64,000 nt of DNA. Source: Duganella guangzhouensis. GTDB lineage: Bacteria > Pseudomonadota > Gammaproteobacteria > Burkholderiales > Burkholderiaceae_D. Numbering within the stretch: the stretch's first letter is position 1; every line of letters begins with the position of its first letter. Location of the stretch: positions 124,001-188,000 of the forward strand of contig NZ_WKJK01000008.1 of assembly GCF_009674535.1 (NCBI RefSeq), in the 5' to 3' direction. Below the pieces are notes generated by a model. The model saw only the letters and a program-made list of their open reading frames with translations. It had not been told where the DNA came from and did no database searches. Below are positions 39,487-47,885 of the stretch, piece by piece. A program made the position numbers and the translations under genes.

Positions 39487-41184
39487 ATGACGCAACCCTC
39501 CCGCACCGGCGGCCAGATTCTGGTCGATGCCCTGAAGATCCACGGCGTGGACACCGCTTTCGGCGTCCCCGGCGAAAGCTATCTGGACGTGCTCGACGCG
39601 CTGCACGATTCCGATATCCGCTTCATCATCAACCGCCAGGAGGGCGGCGCCGCCTTCATGGCCGATGCCTACGGCAAGATGACCGGCAAGCCGGGCATCT
39701 GCTTCGTCACCCGTGGGCCTGGCGCCACCAATGCCTCGATCGGCGTGCACACGGCCTACCAGGACTCGACGCCGATGATTCTGTTCATCGGCCAGGTCGG
39801 CAGCGACTTTATCGACCGCGAAGCGTTCCAGGAAGTCGACTACCGCCGCATGTACGGCCAGATGGCCAAGTGGGTGACGCAGATCGACCGCGCCGACCGC
39901 ATCCCGGAATACATCGCGCGTGCGTTCCAGGTCGCCACCAGCGGCCGTCCCGGCCCGGTGGTGCTGGCGCTGCCGGAGGATATGCTGACCACGCGCACCA
40001 CCGTGGCCGATACTCGCAGCTACCAGGCGGTGCAAGCCTCGCCATCGGCGGCACAGATCGACACGCTGCGCACCATGCTGGCCGGCGCGAAGAAACCGCT
40101 GGTATTGCTGGGCGGCGGCGGCTGGAACCCGCAAGCCTGCGCCGACCTGCAGCGCTTTGCCGAAGCCAATCAACTGCCGGTGACCTGCGCCTTCCGCTTC
40201 CAGGATTTGCTGGACAACGGGCATCCGCATTATGCGGGCGACGTCGGCATCGGCATCAATCCCAAACTGGCGGCGCGCGTGCGCGAGGCCGATGTGATTC
40301 TGGCCATCGGCCCGCGCCTGGGCGAGATGACCACCAGCGGCTACTCGCTGCTGCAATCGCCGGTGCCGGCGCAGCGCCTGATCCACGTCCACGCCGATGC
40401 CGAGGAACTGGGCAGCGTCTATCAGGCCGAGTTGATGATTAATAGCGGCATGCCGCAAGTGGCGGCGATGCTGGCGGCGATGCAGCCGGTCGACGCCTCG
40501 GCCTGGGCCGGCAGCGTGGCGGAAGCGCGCGCCGATTATGCGGCGTGGCAGCAGCAGCCGGCCATCTTCAAGGACGGCAGCGCGCCGCTGGACCTGTGGC
40601 AGGTGGTGCAGCAGATCGAGCAGCTGGCGCCGCACGACGTCATCATCACCAACGGCGCCGGCAACTACGCCACCTGGGCGCACCGCTTCCATCGCTACGG
40701 CGGCAAGTGCACGCAACTGGCGCCGACCAGCGGCGCCATGGGCTACAGCGTGCCGGCTGGCGTGGCGGCCAAGATCATCGATCCGGCGCGCACCGTGATT
40801 ACCTTTGCCGGCGACGGCGAGTATCTGATGAACGGCCAGGAGCTGGCCACCGCCGTGCAGTACAAGGCCGGCGTCATCATCATCGTGTTCAACAACGCCA
40901 TGTTCGGCACCATCCGCATGCACCAGGAGCGCGAGTATCCAGGCCGGGTGTCCGGTACCACGCTGCACAATCCGGACTTCGCGGCGCTGGCCGTGGCCTT
41001 CGGCGGCCAGGGCGAGGTGGTGACCACCACTGCGGAATTCGCGCCGGCGCTGGAGCGCGCGCTGGCCTACACCAGCGCACAGAGCCTGCCGGCGGTGATC
41101 GAGCTGCGCTACGACGGTAATCTGATTACGCCGGGCGCCACGCTGGACACCATCCGCAAAAACGCCGAAGCGGCGCGCCGCTGA
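39487..41184 (+). CDS. Thiamine-diphosphate enzyme, acetolactate synthase-like
   Basis: 565 residues. N-terminal ThDP-Pyr domain with the catalytic Glu in NRQEGGAAFMADAYGK, central domain, and C-terminal ThDP-PP domain with GDGEYLMNGQELATAVQYKAGVIIIVFNN. It resembles the large subunit of acetolactate synthase (IlvB) but has no ilvN regulatory subunit beside it and could be another member, such as an IlvG-like or benzoylformate-decarboxylase-like enzyme. The true start is ATG 39487: earlier in-frame codons lie within rnpB. Confidence 0.85.
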   Translation: MTQPSRTGGQILVDALKIHGVDTAFGVPGESYLDVLDALHDSDIRFIINRQEGGAAFMADAYGKMTGKPGICFVTRGPGATNASIGVHTAYQDSTPMILFIGQVGSDFIDREAFQEVDYRRMYGQMAKWVTQIDRADRIPEYIARAFQVATSGRPGPVVLALPEDMLTTRTTVADTRSYQAVQASPSAAQIDTLRTMLAGAKKPLVLLGGGGWNPQACADLQRFAEANQLPVTCAFRFQDLLDNGHPHYAGDVGIGINPKLAARVREADVILAIGPRLGEMTTSGYSLLQSPVPAQRLIHVHADAEELGSVYQAELMINSGMPQVAAMLAAMQPVDASAWAGSVAEARADYAAWQQQPAIFKDGSAPLDLWQVVQQIEQLAPHDVIITNGAGNYATWAHRFHRYGGKCTQLAPTSGAMGYSVPAGVAAKIIDPARTVITFAGDGEYLMNGQELATAVQYKAGVIIIVFNNAMFGTIRMHQEREYPGRVSGTTLHNPDFAALAVAFGGQGEVVTTTAEFAPALERALAYTSAQSLPAVIELRYDGNLITPGATLDTIRKNAEAARR

Positions 41185-41215
41185 CGCGGGGCCGCCTGAA
41201 CGCGCCGGCCTCGGC

Positions 41216-41761
41216 CTAGAGGCCGGCGGTGGTGGTCGAGCCGCTGTCCAGCAGCGGTTTCTGTTCTTCTTTTTCCTGCTTGATTTTCGGCGCCGGACAA
41301 GCGCGGCAAGCGCCGGCCTTGCGGCCGTAGTCGGTCACCAGCGGCAGCCGCATCGGCACCGACTCGTCGCCGCAGTAGCCGCCATCGAGCACGATAGCCT
41401 TGCCGTTATCCACCACGCGGGCATTGATGGTGCGCTCATCCTCGTCGGGCGGCGCCACCGTGAAATAAAACTGCTGGCCGCGCGGATCGATGGTCACGTC
41501 GCTGGCCACTGCCGGCCAGCTCAAGCCGCCGGCCGTGTATTCATATAACACCGTATCGACTTCGGCAAAGCGCTGCAGCGTGATGCGCTGGCCGCCAAAC
41601 TCGCCGCTGTCCGGGTGGATGCACAGATCGGAATACACCAGCATGCCATAACGCGGCAGCGCGCCGCCCGGCTTGGACTTGGACTTGGGCGCCGCCAGCA
41701 CCGCGCAGGACGCCAGCAGGATGGCACCGGCCAGCAAGGCATGTCGTGTCATCTTCATCAT
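41216..41761 (-). CDS. Secreted hypothetical protein
   Basis: 181 residues with a signal peptide ending near ASCAVLAA. No domain recognised. The mature part has LCIHPDSGEFGGQRITLQRF and a central Asp/Glu-rich PPDEDERTIN segment; a Cys pair in AGACRACPAPK near residue 157 may bind metal or form a disulfide, and the tail is low complexity. Several ATGs at the start; the first at 41761 is used. A terminator for the upstream porin lies just before it. Confidence 0.55.
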   Translation of the reverse strand: MMKMTRHALLAGAILLASCAVLAAPKSKSKPGGALPRYGMLVYSDLCIHPDSGEFGGQRITLQRFAEVDTVLYEYTAGGLSWPAVASDVTIDPRGQQFYFTVAPPDEDERTINARVVDNGKAIVLDGGYCGDESVPMRLPLVTDYGRKAGACRACPAPKIKQEKEEQKPLLDSGSTTTAGL

Positions 41762-41780
41762 TACCGCTTTCAGAAATGAA

Positions 41781-41805
41781 CAACGGCTGCACCAGGCAGC
41801 CGTTG
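41781..41805 (-). terminator. Terminator of the porin gene
   Basis: CAACGGCTGC (41781-41790) and GCAGCCGTTG (41796-41805) form a perfect 10-bp stem with a 5-nt loop, followed on the minus strand by TTCATTT. It lies 26 nt past the porin stop. Confidence 0.75.
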
Positions 41806-41830
41806 TTGGATCTAAACCTGAATAATCAGA

Positions 41831-42919
41831 TTAGAACGAGTGCTTCAGACCCAAGTTGAAGGCTTTGTCACCGGAACCAGCTTCGGTGTTGTTACCAACG
41901 GTGTAGCCGGCGCCGTTTTTGTTCTTGATCTTAGCGTAAGCAACGTAGGTGCTGGTGCGCTTCGACAGAGCGTAGTTGTAGCCGATTGCCCATTGGTCAG
42001 CGTCACGGTTAGCAGCTTCTTTGTCGTTCTTGCGGATGTACGAAGCCATCACGGTGCCGTTGCCTGCTGGCGCGGTCAGACCGATCAGAGCGTCGCTGCT
42101 GTTCTGCGAAGGAGCGAAGGTGTAGCCGTAGAAGCTGGTGGTCGCGGTGGCGGTCGAGGTGCCGTTGATCGGGGCGCTGCCCAGACCTTTGTCGCTCGAG
42201 AACGCGCCGTACAGCTTCACAACCTGGAAGTCGTAGTTGGCGGCGATCAGCGAGTTGTGGCCAACACCGGTGGTTTTCACGGTCGCGGTGTCGTTGTTTT
42301 TCATGTTGTAAGCAGCGGCAACGTTCAGAGGACCGTTGCTGTAGCCCAGCGAGCCGCCCACTTGACGAGCAGCCGAAGCGTCGCCAGCGGTTTCACCCAG
42401 GCTGTACGAAACAGCGCCGGTGAAGCCTTCCAGGTTAGGGGTTTTGTACACAACTGCGTTCGAGTTGCGGGTCATGTACGCAGCAACTGGGAACAGGTTT
42501 TTAGCGGTACCAGCGTAGCCCATTGCGAATGGATCGCCAACGTCGCGCAGGGTTTCGTAGTACGGGGTGTACTGACGGCCCAGGGTCAGGGTGCCGGCGG
42601 TTTTCGACGACAGGCCAACATAGGCTTCACGGTTGAACAGGGTGCTGGTGGTGTTGTCCAGGGTGCCGTCATCAACTTTAACGCCGGTTTCCAGTTTGAA
42701 GATCGCGCTCAGACCGCCACCCAGATCTTCGGTGCCTTTGAAGCCGATACGGGAAGCCGAAGCCGCGCCGCTGGTCACTTTGGTGACGTTACCCGTGGAG
42801 CCGCCGCGTTCCGAGGTGATGCCTGCGTCCAGGATACCGTAGATGGTGACGTTCGATTGAGCAAATGCTGCGGAGCTGGTAGCAGCCAGCACGGCGATAG
42901 CGATAAGGGATTTTTTCAT
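41831..42919 (-). CDS. Porin (Gram-negative Porin_4 family)
   Basis: 362 residues. Signal peptide MKKSLIAIAVLAATSSAAFA, mature start QSNVTIYGILDAGITSERGG, the PEFG-less RIGFKGTEDLGGGLSAIFKLETGV core and TLTLGRQYTPYYE motif of betaproteobacterial general porins, and a C-terminal Phe (LGLKHSF). Trimeric diffusion pore. Codon use is biased to a few codons, consistent with high expression. It has a long leader and its own promoter and terminator. Confidence 0.95.
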   Translation of the reverse strand: MKKSLIAIAVLAATSSAAFAQSNVTIYGILDAGITSERGGSTGNVTKVTSGAASASRIGFKGTEDLGGGLSAIFKLETGVKVDDGTLDNTTSTLFNREAYVGLSSKTAGTLTLGRQYTPYYETLRDVGDPFAMGYAGTAKNLFPVAAYMTRNSNAVVYKTPNLEGFTGAVSYSLGETAGDASAARQVGGSLGYSNGPLNVAAAYNMKNNDTATVKTTGVGHNSLIAANYDFQVVKLYGAFSSDKGLGSAPINGTSTATATTSFYGYTFAPSQNSSDALIGLTAPAGNGTVMASYIRKNDKEAANRDADQWAIGYNYALSKRTSTYVAYAKIKNKNGAGYTVGNNTEAGSGDKAFNLGLKHSF

Positions 42920-43121
42920 TACGTGTTTCCTTCAGTTGTGTTGCTGTAAAAATAAGCCAGTAGTACGGCGTGTTCGGTGCTTCTGTCGGCTAGAGCCGGT
43001 TGTGCGTGAGGGCAAACTCCCCAGCTGCCACGATGCATCCCGGAGGATGCGTTCACTTAAATGCGGCCGATGAACCTACGCCGGCTTGGTCGCAGCGCCC
43101 TTCTGAGGCGCCGGACGCGGC

Positions 43122-43150
43122 ACTATACTGATGCCTTGAAACTTCAACAA
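43122..43150 (-). promoter_or_regulatory. Candidate sigma70 promoter of the porin
   Basis: TTGTTG (43150-43145), 17-nt spacer, TATAGT (43127-43122). It predicts a leader of about 195 nt, containing a GCATCC/GGATGC hairpin at 43035-43050 with a UCCG tetraloop on the minus strand. Confidence 0.5.
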
Positions 43151-43990
43151 GTGTAAAACCATTCATACTGAACAGTCTGTTACCTTGCAGACCACAAGGC
43201 GCCCGCATTTTACCGCATCGCAATATTTCCTGCCGATCAAGCGAAACAGGCAAGTCTTTCCAAACGATGAACACGGTGGTTGTACCACTTCTTCGTCGGA
43301 CCAAGTAAAAATAGCCACATTGCTATTTCTGACGCCATTTTATACTGAACCCCTGCTTCGACTGCCCCTACCGAATGGTAATAAGCTAACAACCCCGCAG
43401 TTTGTTCAGCCGGTTTTTATCAGCGAAATGGCCCCGAAACCAACTTTGCTCCTAGCATTACACCTTTAGTTGTGTAGTAAATTTTGTAAAACGCGACAGA
43501 AGTTGCATGTCGTTACCGATTTGTAAGAAATTGCTACCTGTTGTATGGAGGAGACAAAGCGGTGCGTTTTATTGAATGACTGCACTAATTTAGTGCATGA
43601 AATTGATTCATTCGGCCAGCTGTGGCGCGCTGCCGACGGCAAAAACCGCACTTTTCACCAATAGTTACAATACTGATATCGAAGTGGGCAAAAATTCCAC
43701 ACCCAGCCATATTATTTTTCGTATGGCTAAAATATATTTGTCATGGACAACTATGGCTCTAGCTCCATATTCATTGAAATAGTTCCAGATGCCAACTGTG
43801 TGTCGTGGACAAGCAGTTTCCAGTAAGTTAGAGCGGTCCAACGCGCCCCTGTTGGCGCGGTGCTTTCGGGCTAAAAACAAATGTAAAATGCAGATCGCAA
43901 GGGAGGCGGCCAGCCCTTCTCTCTGCGTGTGCACCCAAGCCCTGTGCCAACCAACGCGACCGCCGGACCGGCAGCCGCATAAGATGCGTC
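43151..43990. other. About 840 bp without a recognisable gene
   Basis: AT-rich relative to the flanks. Short open frames have no family features. Structures seen: the palindrome TGCACTA-ATT-TAGTGCA (43581-43597), an AGCCATA/TATGGCT hairpin (43705-43728) followed by an AT-rich run, and a CGCGCC/GGCGCG hairpin (43842-43859) with a 6-nt loop. A small RNA gene cannot be excluded. Confidence 0.4.
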
Positions 43991-44938
43991 ATGACTAATA
44001 TCGTTTCCCCACAATCCGCGCCCAGCACCATCAGTGACGTCGAACGCGACACCGGCGTGGCCAAGGAAACCTTGCGCGTCTGGGAACGGCGCTACGATTT
44101 CCCGCAGCCGCTGCGCGATCCCAACGGCGAGCGCATCTATCCAATGGAACAGGTGCACAAGTTACGGCTGGTTAAACGCCTGATCGATCTCGGCTTCCGC
44201 CCCGGCAAGGTGATCCAGTACAGCACCGCGGAACTGCAGGAATTGACCGGCAAGGCCAGCGGCGCGGGCAACGGTCCCCTGACGGCCGGCCCCGAGCTGC
44301 AAACCTATCTCGACTTGTGCAAAAGCCATCAAATGGAAGCCATGCGCCGCAAGCTGTCGCAGGCGCTGCTGATGATGGGCCTGAAAAGCTTTGTGATCGA
44401 ACTGGTGGCACCGCTGACCACGCTGATCGGCGAAGCCTGGGCCAGCGGCCAGCTGGCCACGTTTGAAGAACACTTATATACAGAGTCGCTGACGGTGGTG
44501 ATGCGCAGCGCGATCTTTGCCATGCCGCAGTCGAGCGCCAGCAGCAGCGGCGCGCCGCGCATCCTGCTGACCACGCTGCCGCAGGAGCGTCACGGCCTCG
44601 GCCTGCTGATGGCCGAAGCCATGTGCGTGGCCGAAGGCGCGCAATGCATTTCGCTGGGCGTGCAAACGCCGCTGCTGGACATCGTCGAAGCGGCGCGCGC
44701 GCAACGGGTCGACATCATCGCGCTGTCGTTCTCGGTGGCGATGAATCCGCGCCAGGCGCTGGACGGCCTGGCCGAACTGCACGCCCGCCTGGCCGGCAGC
44801 GCCGAACTGTGGGCCGGCGGTTCCAACGCCGCCCTCAAACGCCGCCGCCCAGCCTATGTGCGGGTGTTCGAGCTGGCCGACCTGGCCGCCGCGATTGCCG
44901 AATGGCGGCGCCGCCACGCCGCCGCCATCGCCAGCTAA
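43991..44938 (+). CDS. MerR regulator with cobalamin-binding-like domain
   Basis: 315 residues. N-terminal MerR helix-turn-helix (ISDVERDTGVAKETLRVWERRYDFPQPLRDPNGERIYP), then a helical cap with the E-E-H motif (FEEHLYTES, H161), then a Rossmann-like domain with PQERHGLGLLMAE, where H201 in ExHxxG sits at the cobalt-ligating position of B12 domains. This is the architecture of CarH/CarA and MlrA-like regulators. Retention of both H motifs suggests it may bind B12 and possibly respond to light. No carotenoid genes are in the window. Confidence 0.85.
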   Translation: MTNIVSPQSAPSTISDVERDTGVAKETLRVWERRYDFPQPLRDPNGERIYPMEQVHKLRLVKRLIDLGFRPGKVIQYSTAELQELTGKASGAGNGPLTAGPELQTYLDLCKSHQMEAMRRKLSQALLMMGLKSFVIELVAPLTTLIGEAWASGQLATFEEHLYTESLTVVMRSAIFAMPQSSASSSGAPRILLTTLPQERHGLGLLMAEAMCVAEGAQCISLGVQTPLLDIVEAARAQRVDIIALSFSVAMNPRQALDGLAELHARLAGSAELWAGGSNAALKRRRPAYVRVFELADLAAAIAEWRRRHAAAIAS

Positions 44939-45021
44939 GCGGCTCGCCAAGCGCTGGCGGTGTGGCCGCTCTGGTAAAATAGTCACATTCCCGTGCTGGC
45001 CAGCACCCCAATCACACATCC

Positions 45022-46059
45022 ATGTTCAGCTTTTTCAAGAAAAAACCTGTCGCTCCCGAAGCGCCTGCGGCGCCTGTCGCCGCCCCCACTCCCGTCGCCA
45101 CAGCGGCGCCCGCCCCCACCGATGTCGCCGCCCTGTTGCCGATCGAAGAACCGGCCGAGAAAAAACAATCGTGGATGACGCGCCTGAAGGCCGGCCTGTC
45201 GAAAACCTCGAATAATCTGTCGATCCTGTTCGTCGGCGCCAAGATCGATGACGATCTGTACGACGAGCTGGAAGCGGCGCTGCTGATGTCCGACGCCGGC
45301 GTCGACGCCACCGAATACCTGTTGGCCGAACTGAAACGCAAGGTCAAGGAAGACAAGCTGCTGGACGCCGCCGCCGTCAAGGCCGCGCTGAAGCAACTGC
45401 TGGTCGAACTGCTGACTCCGCTGCAACGCCCGTTCGAACTGGGCCGCCACACCCCGACCGTGATGATGATTTCCGGCGTCAACGGCGCCGGCAAGACCAC
45501 CACCATCGGCAAGCTGGCCAAGCACATGCAGACCCACGGCCAGTCGGTGCTGCTGGCCGCCGGCGACACCTTCCGCGCCGCCGCCCGCGAGCAGCTGATG
45601 GTCTGGGGCCAGCGCAACAACATCACCGTGATCTCGCAAGCGTCGGGCGACCCGGCGGCGGTATCGTTTGACGCCGTGCAGTCCGGCAAAGCCAAAGGCG
45701 TCGACGTCGTCATGGTCGACACCGCCGGCCGCCTGCCGACCCAGCTGCACCTGATGGAAGAGCTGAAAAAAATCCAGCGCGTGATCGGCAAGGGCATGGA
45801 AGGCGCACCGCACGAAACTCTGCTGGTGATCGACGGCAATACCGGGCAAAATGCGCTGGCGCAGGTCAAGGCCTTCGACGACGCCCTCAAGCTGAGCGGC
45901 CTGGTCATCACCAAGCTGGACGGCACCGCCAAGGGCGGCATCCTGGCCGCGATCGCGCGGGTGCGGCCGGTGCCGGTGTATTTCATCGGCGTGGGCGAAA
46001 AGATTGAAGACTTGCAGCCGTTTGTCGCGGCCGAATTTGTAGAAGCACTGCTTGGATAA
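45022..46059 (+). CDS. ftsY: Signal recognition particle receptor FtsY
   Basis: 345 residues. A short Ala/Pro-rich acidic N-terminus (shorter than in E. coli), the N domain, then the G domain: G1 GVNGAGKTTT (152-161), DTFRAAAREQL, VDTAGRLPTQ and ITKLDGTAKGG. Docks ribosome-SRP complexes at the membrane. First gene of the ftsYEX unit. Confidence 0.97.
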   Translation: MFSFFKKKPVAPEAPAAPVAAPTPVATAAPAPTDVAALLPIEEPAEKKQSWMTRLKAGLSKTSNNLSILFVGAKIDDDLYDELEAALLMSDAGVDATEYLLAELKRKVKEDKLLDAAAVKAALKQLLVELLTPLQRPFELGRHTPTVMMISGVNGAGKTTTIGKLAKHMQTHGQSVLLAAGDTFRAAAREQLMVWGQRNNITVISQASGDPAAVSFDAVQSGKAKGVDVVMVDTAGRLPTQLHLMEELKKIQRVIGKGMEGAPHETLLVIDGNTGQNALAQVKAFDDALKLSGLVITKLDGTAKGGILAAIARVRPVPVYFIGVGEKIEDLQPFVAAEFVEALLG

Positions 46060-46069
46060 TCAGACCTCT

Positions 46070-46726
46070 ATGATCGAATTCCGGAACGTCTCCAAACAAT
46101 ACTCTTCCGATGTGACGGCGCTGCGCGACGTTTCATTGACAGTCAATAAAGGCGAACTGGTCTTCTTGGCCGGCCCCTCCGGCGCCGGCAAATCCACCCT
46201 GATGAAAATGATCGCCGCCATGGAGCGCCCCAGCTCCGGGCAAGTGATCGTCAACGGCCAGGATATTTCCCGCATCAAGCCGGTGGCGGTGCCGTTTTTG
46301 CGCCGCAACCTGGGCCTGATCTTCCAGCAGCAGCGCCTGCTGACCGACCGCAGCGTGCTGGCCAACGTCATGCTGCCGCTGCTGGTGACCGGGGCCTCCC
46401 ATGGCCAGGCCGAGCAGCGGGCCCGCGCCGCGCTGGATAAAGTCGGCCTCGGCGACCGCGCCAGCGCCCAGCCGCTGGCCCTGTCCGGCGGCGAGCAGCA
46501 GCGGGTCTCGATCGCGCGCGCCATCGTCAACCGGCCGCAAGTGATTCTGGCCGACGAACCAACCGCCAACCTCGACCGCGCCAGCGCCAACAAAGTGCTG
46601 GAAGCGCTGAAGGCATTCAATTCAGTCGGCGTCACCTGCTTGATTTCCAGCCACGACGAAGTGATGCTGGATGCCGCCGCGCGCGTGATCCATCTCAACC
46701 AGGGCCAACTGGAGGTGGCGGCATGA
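46070..46726 (+). CDS. ftsE: Cell division ATP-binding protein FtsE
   Basis: 218 residues. Walker A GPSGAGKST (35-43), signature LSGGEQQRVSIARAI, Walker B VILADEPTANLD. With FtsX it controls septal peptidoglycan hydrolases. ATG 46070 is chosen over the upstream TTG because MIEFRNVSKQY is the family start. It begins 10 nt after ftsY and overlaps ftsX by 4 nt. Confidence 0.97.
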   Translation: MIEFRNVSKQYSSDVTALRDVSLTVNKGELVFLAGPSGAGKSTLMKMIAAMERPSSGQVIVNGQDISRIKPVAVPFLRRNLGLIFQQQRLLTDRSVLANVMLPLLVTGASHGQAEQRARAALDKVGLGDRASAQPLALSGGEQQRVSIARAIVNRPQVILADEPTANLDRASANKVLEALKAFNSVGVTCLISSHDEVMLDAAARVIHLNQGQLEVAA

Positions 46727-47643
46727 CCTACTGGTTCCGTCAACACCGTTACGCGCTGGCTGCCGCGCTGGTGCACCTGCGCCGCTCGCCGGGCGGTTTC
46801 CTGTTCAATATATTAGTAGTGGCGATCGCGCTGGCCCTGCCCTTCATGGGCGTGACCTTGCTGGACAATGTGCGGCCGATGTCGGAGTCGCTGTCGGTCG
46901 ATCCGGAAATCAGCATCTTCCTCAAGCAGGACACGCCACGCGACCAGGCCGAAGCGCTGGCGACGCAACTGCGCCAAACGGTCAAGGACAAGCAAGCCAA
47001 GATCATCTTCACCCCGCGCGAAAAAGCGCTGGACAACCTGAAGGACAAAAACGGCCTGGCCGACGTGCTGGCCACGCTGGGCGACAACCCGCTGCCGGAC
47101 AGCTATGTACTGAAGCTGGACGCCTTCCGCAACGCCCAGGCCGGCGGCGACGTCGACCAGCTGGCCGAGCAGATCCGCACCCTGCCCGGCGTCGACACCG
47201 TGCAGGTCGACTCCGCCTGGGTCAAGCGGCTGGCGGCGCTGCTGAATATCATGCGGCTGGCGCTGCTGCTGCTGGCGGCCACGCTGGGCACGGTGGTGGT
47301 GGCGGTGATTTTTAATACCATCCGGTTGCAGGTGCTGACCCAGCGTGAAGAAATCCTGGTCTCCAAGTTGATCGGCGCCACCGACAGCTTCATCCACCGC
47401 CCGTTCTACTACACTGGCGCCCTGCTCGGCCTGTGCGCCGGCGCAACGGCGCTGGGCGCGGTAACGCTGACGCTGAAGCCACTGAACACCGCAATTGCCG
47501 AATTCGCAAGACTGTACGCCTCCGAATTCCAGCTGACCGCGCTGCCGCCGCTGGCCATGGCCGGCCTGCTGGCGCTGTCGGCCACACTGGGCCTGATCGG
47601 CGCCCGGCTGTCGGTCAAGCGCCATACCGCGCGCCTGAACTAA
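46723..47643 (+). CDS. ftsX: Cell division protein FtsX
   Basis: 306 residues. A short cytoplasmic start, TM1 near 25-45, a periplasmic domain with SVDPEISIFLKQDT and the PLPDSYVLKLD motif, then three TMs. Transmembrane partner of FtsE that activates amidase regulators such as EnvC. Confidence 0.96.
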   Translation: MTYWFRQHRYALAAALVHLRRSPGGFLFNILVVAIALALPFMGVTLLDNVRPMSESLSVDPEISIFLKQDTPRDQAEALATQLRQTVKDKQAKIIFTPREKALDNLKDKNGLADVLATLGDNPLPDSYVLKLDAFRNAQAGGDVDQLAEQIRTLPGVDTVQVDSAWVKRLAALLNIMRLALLLLAATLGTVVVAVIFNTIRLQVLTQREEILVSKLIGATDSFIHRPFYYTGALLGLCAGATALGAVTLTLKPLNTAIAEFARLYASEFQLTALPPLAMAGLLALSATLGLIGARLSVKRHTARLN

Positions 47644-47653
47644 GCGCCTGAGC

Positions 47654-47679
47654 CATTCCGTGCGTCCGCGCACGGAATG
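47654..47679 (+). terminator. Hairpin after ftsX
   Basis: CATTCCGTGCG (47654-47664) pairs perfectly with CGCACGGAATG (47669-47679) around a TCCG loop. No T-run follows; likely a stop or stabiliser at the end of ftsYEX. Confidence 0.55.
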
Positions 47680-47801
47680 CGCCCTTCCCCCGGCCTACGA
47701 TGCTTTCTATCGTTAAGGCATCTCTAAGATCCATCGCGCATCCTAAACACATCGGAAGACCTCATAGTATTTTTGCTATCAGGCCCATTTATTTCGGATG
47801 A

Positions 47802-47828
47802 TTGGCACTCAACGACAGAGAGTGCTAA
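47802..47828 (+). promoter_or_regulatory. CIRCE element (HrcA operator) of rpoH
   Basis: TTGGCACTC, 9-nt spacer, GAGTGCTAA: one mismatch from the CIRCE consensus TTAGCACTC-N9-GAGTGCTAA. It lies 58 bp before the rpoH start, so HrcA probably represses the heat-shock sigma factor gene. Confidence 0.9.
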
Positions 47829-47831
47829 TAT
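47802..47831 (+). promoter_or_regulatory. rpoH promoter overlapping CIRCE
   Basis: TTGGCA (47802-47807), 18-nt spacer, TAATAT (47826-47831). Both hexamers are inside or at the edge of the CIRCE palindrome, so HrcA would block RNA polymerase directly. Confidence 0.65.
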
Positions 47832-47885
47832 ATGTTCGAAAGAGCACAAAAGTGCTCACCAGCAACTCAAGCGAAGGAAACGAAA

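Noticed and set aside
43185..43934. Several short frames in the porin-MerR gap
   Set aside because: They overlap each other on both strands, have no ribosome sites and no protein-like motifs.
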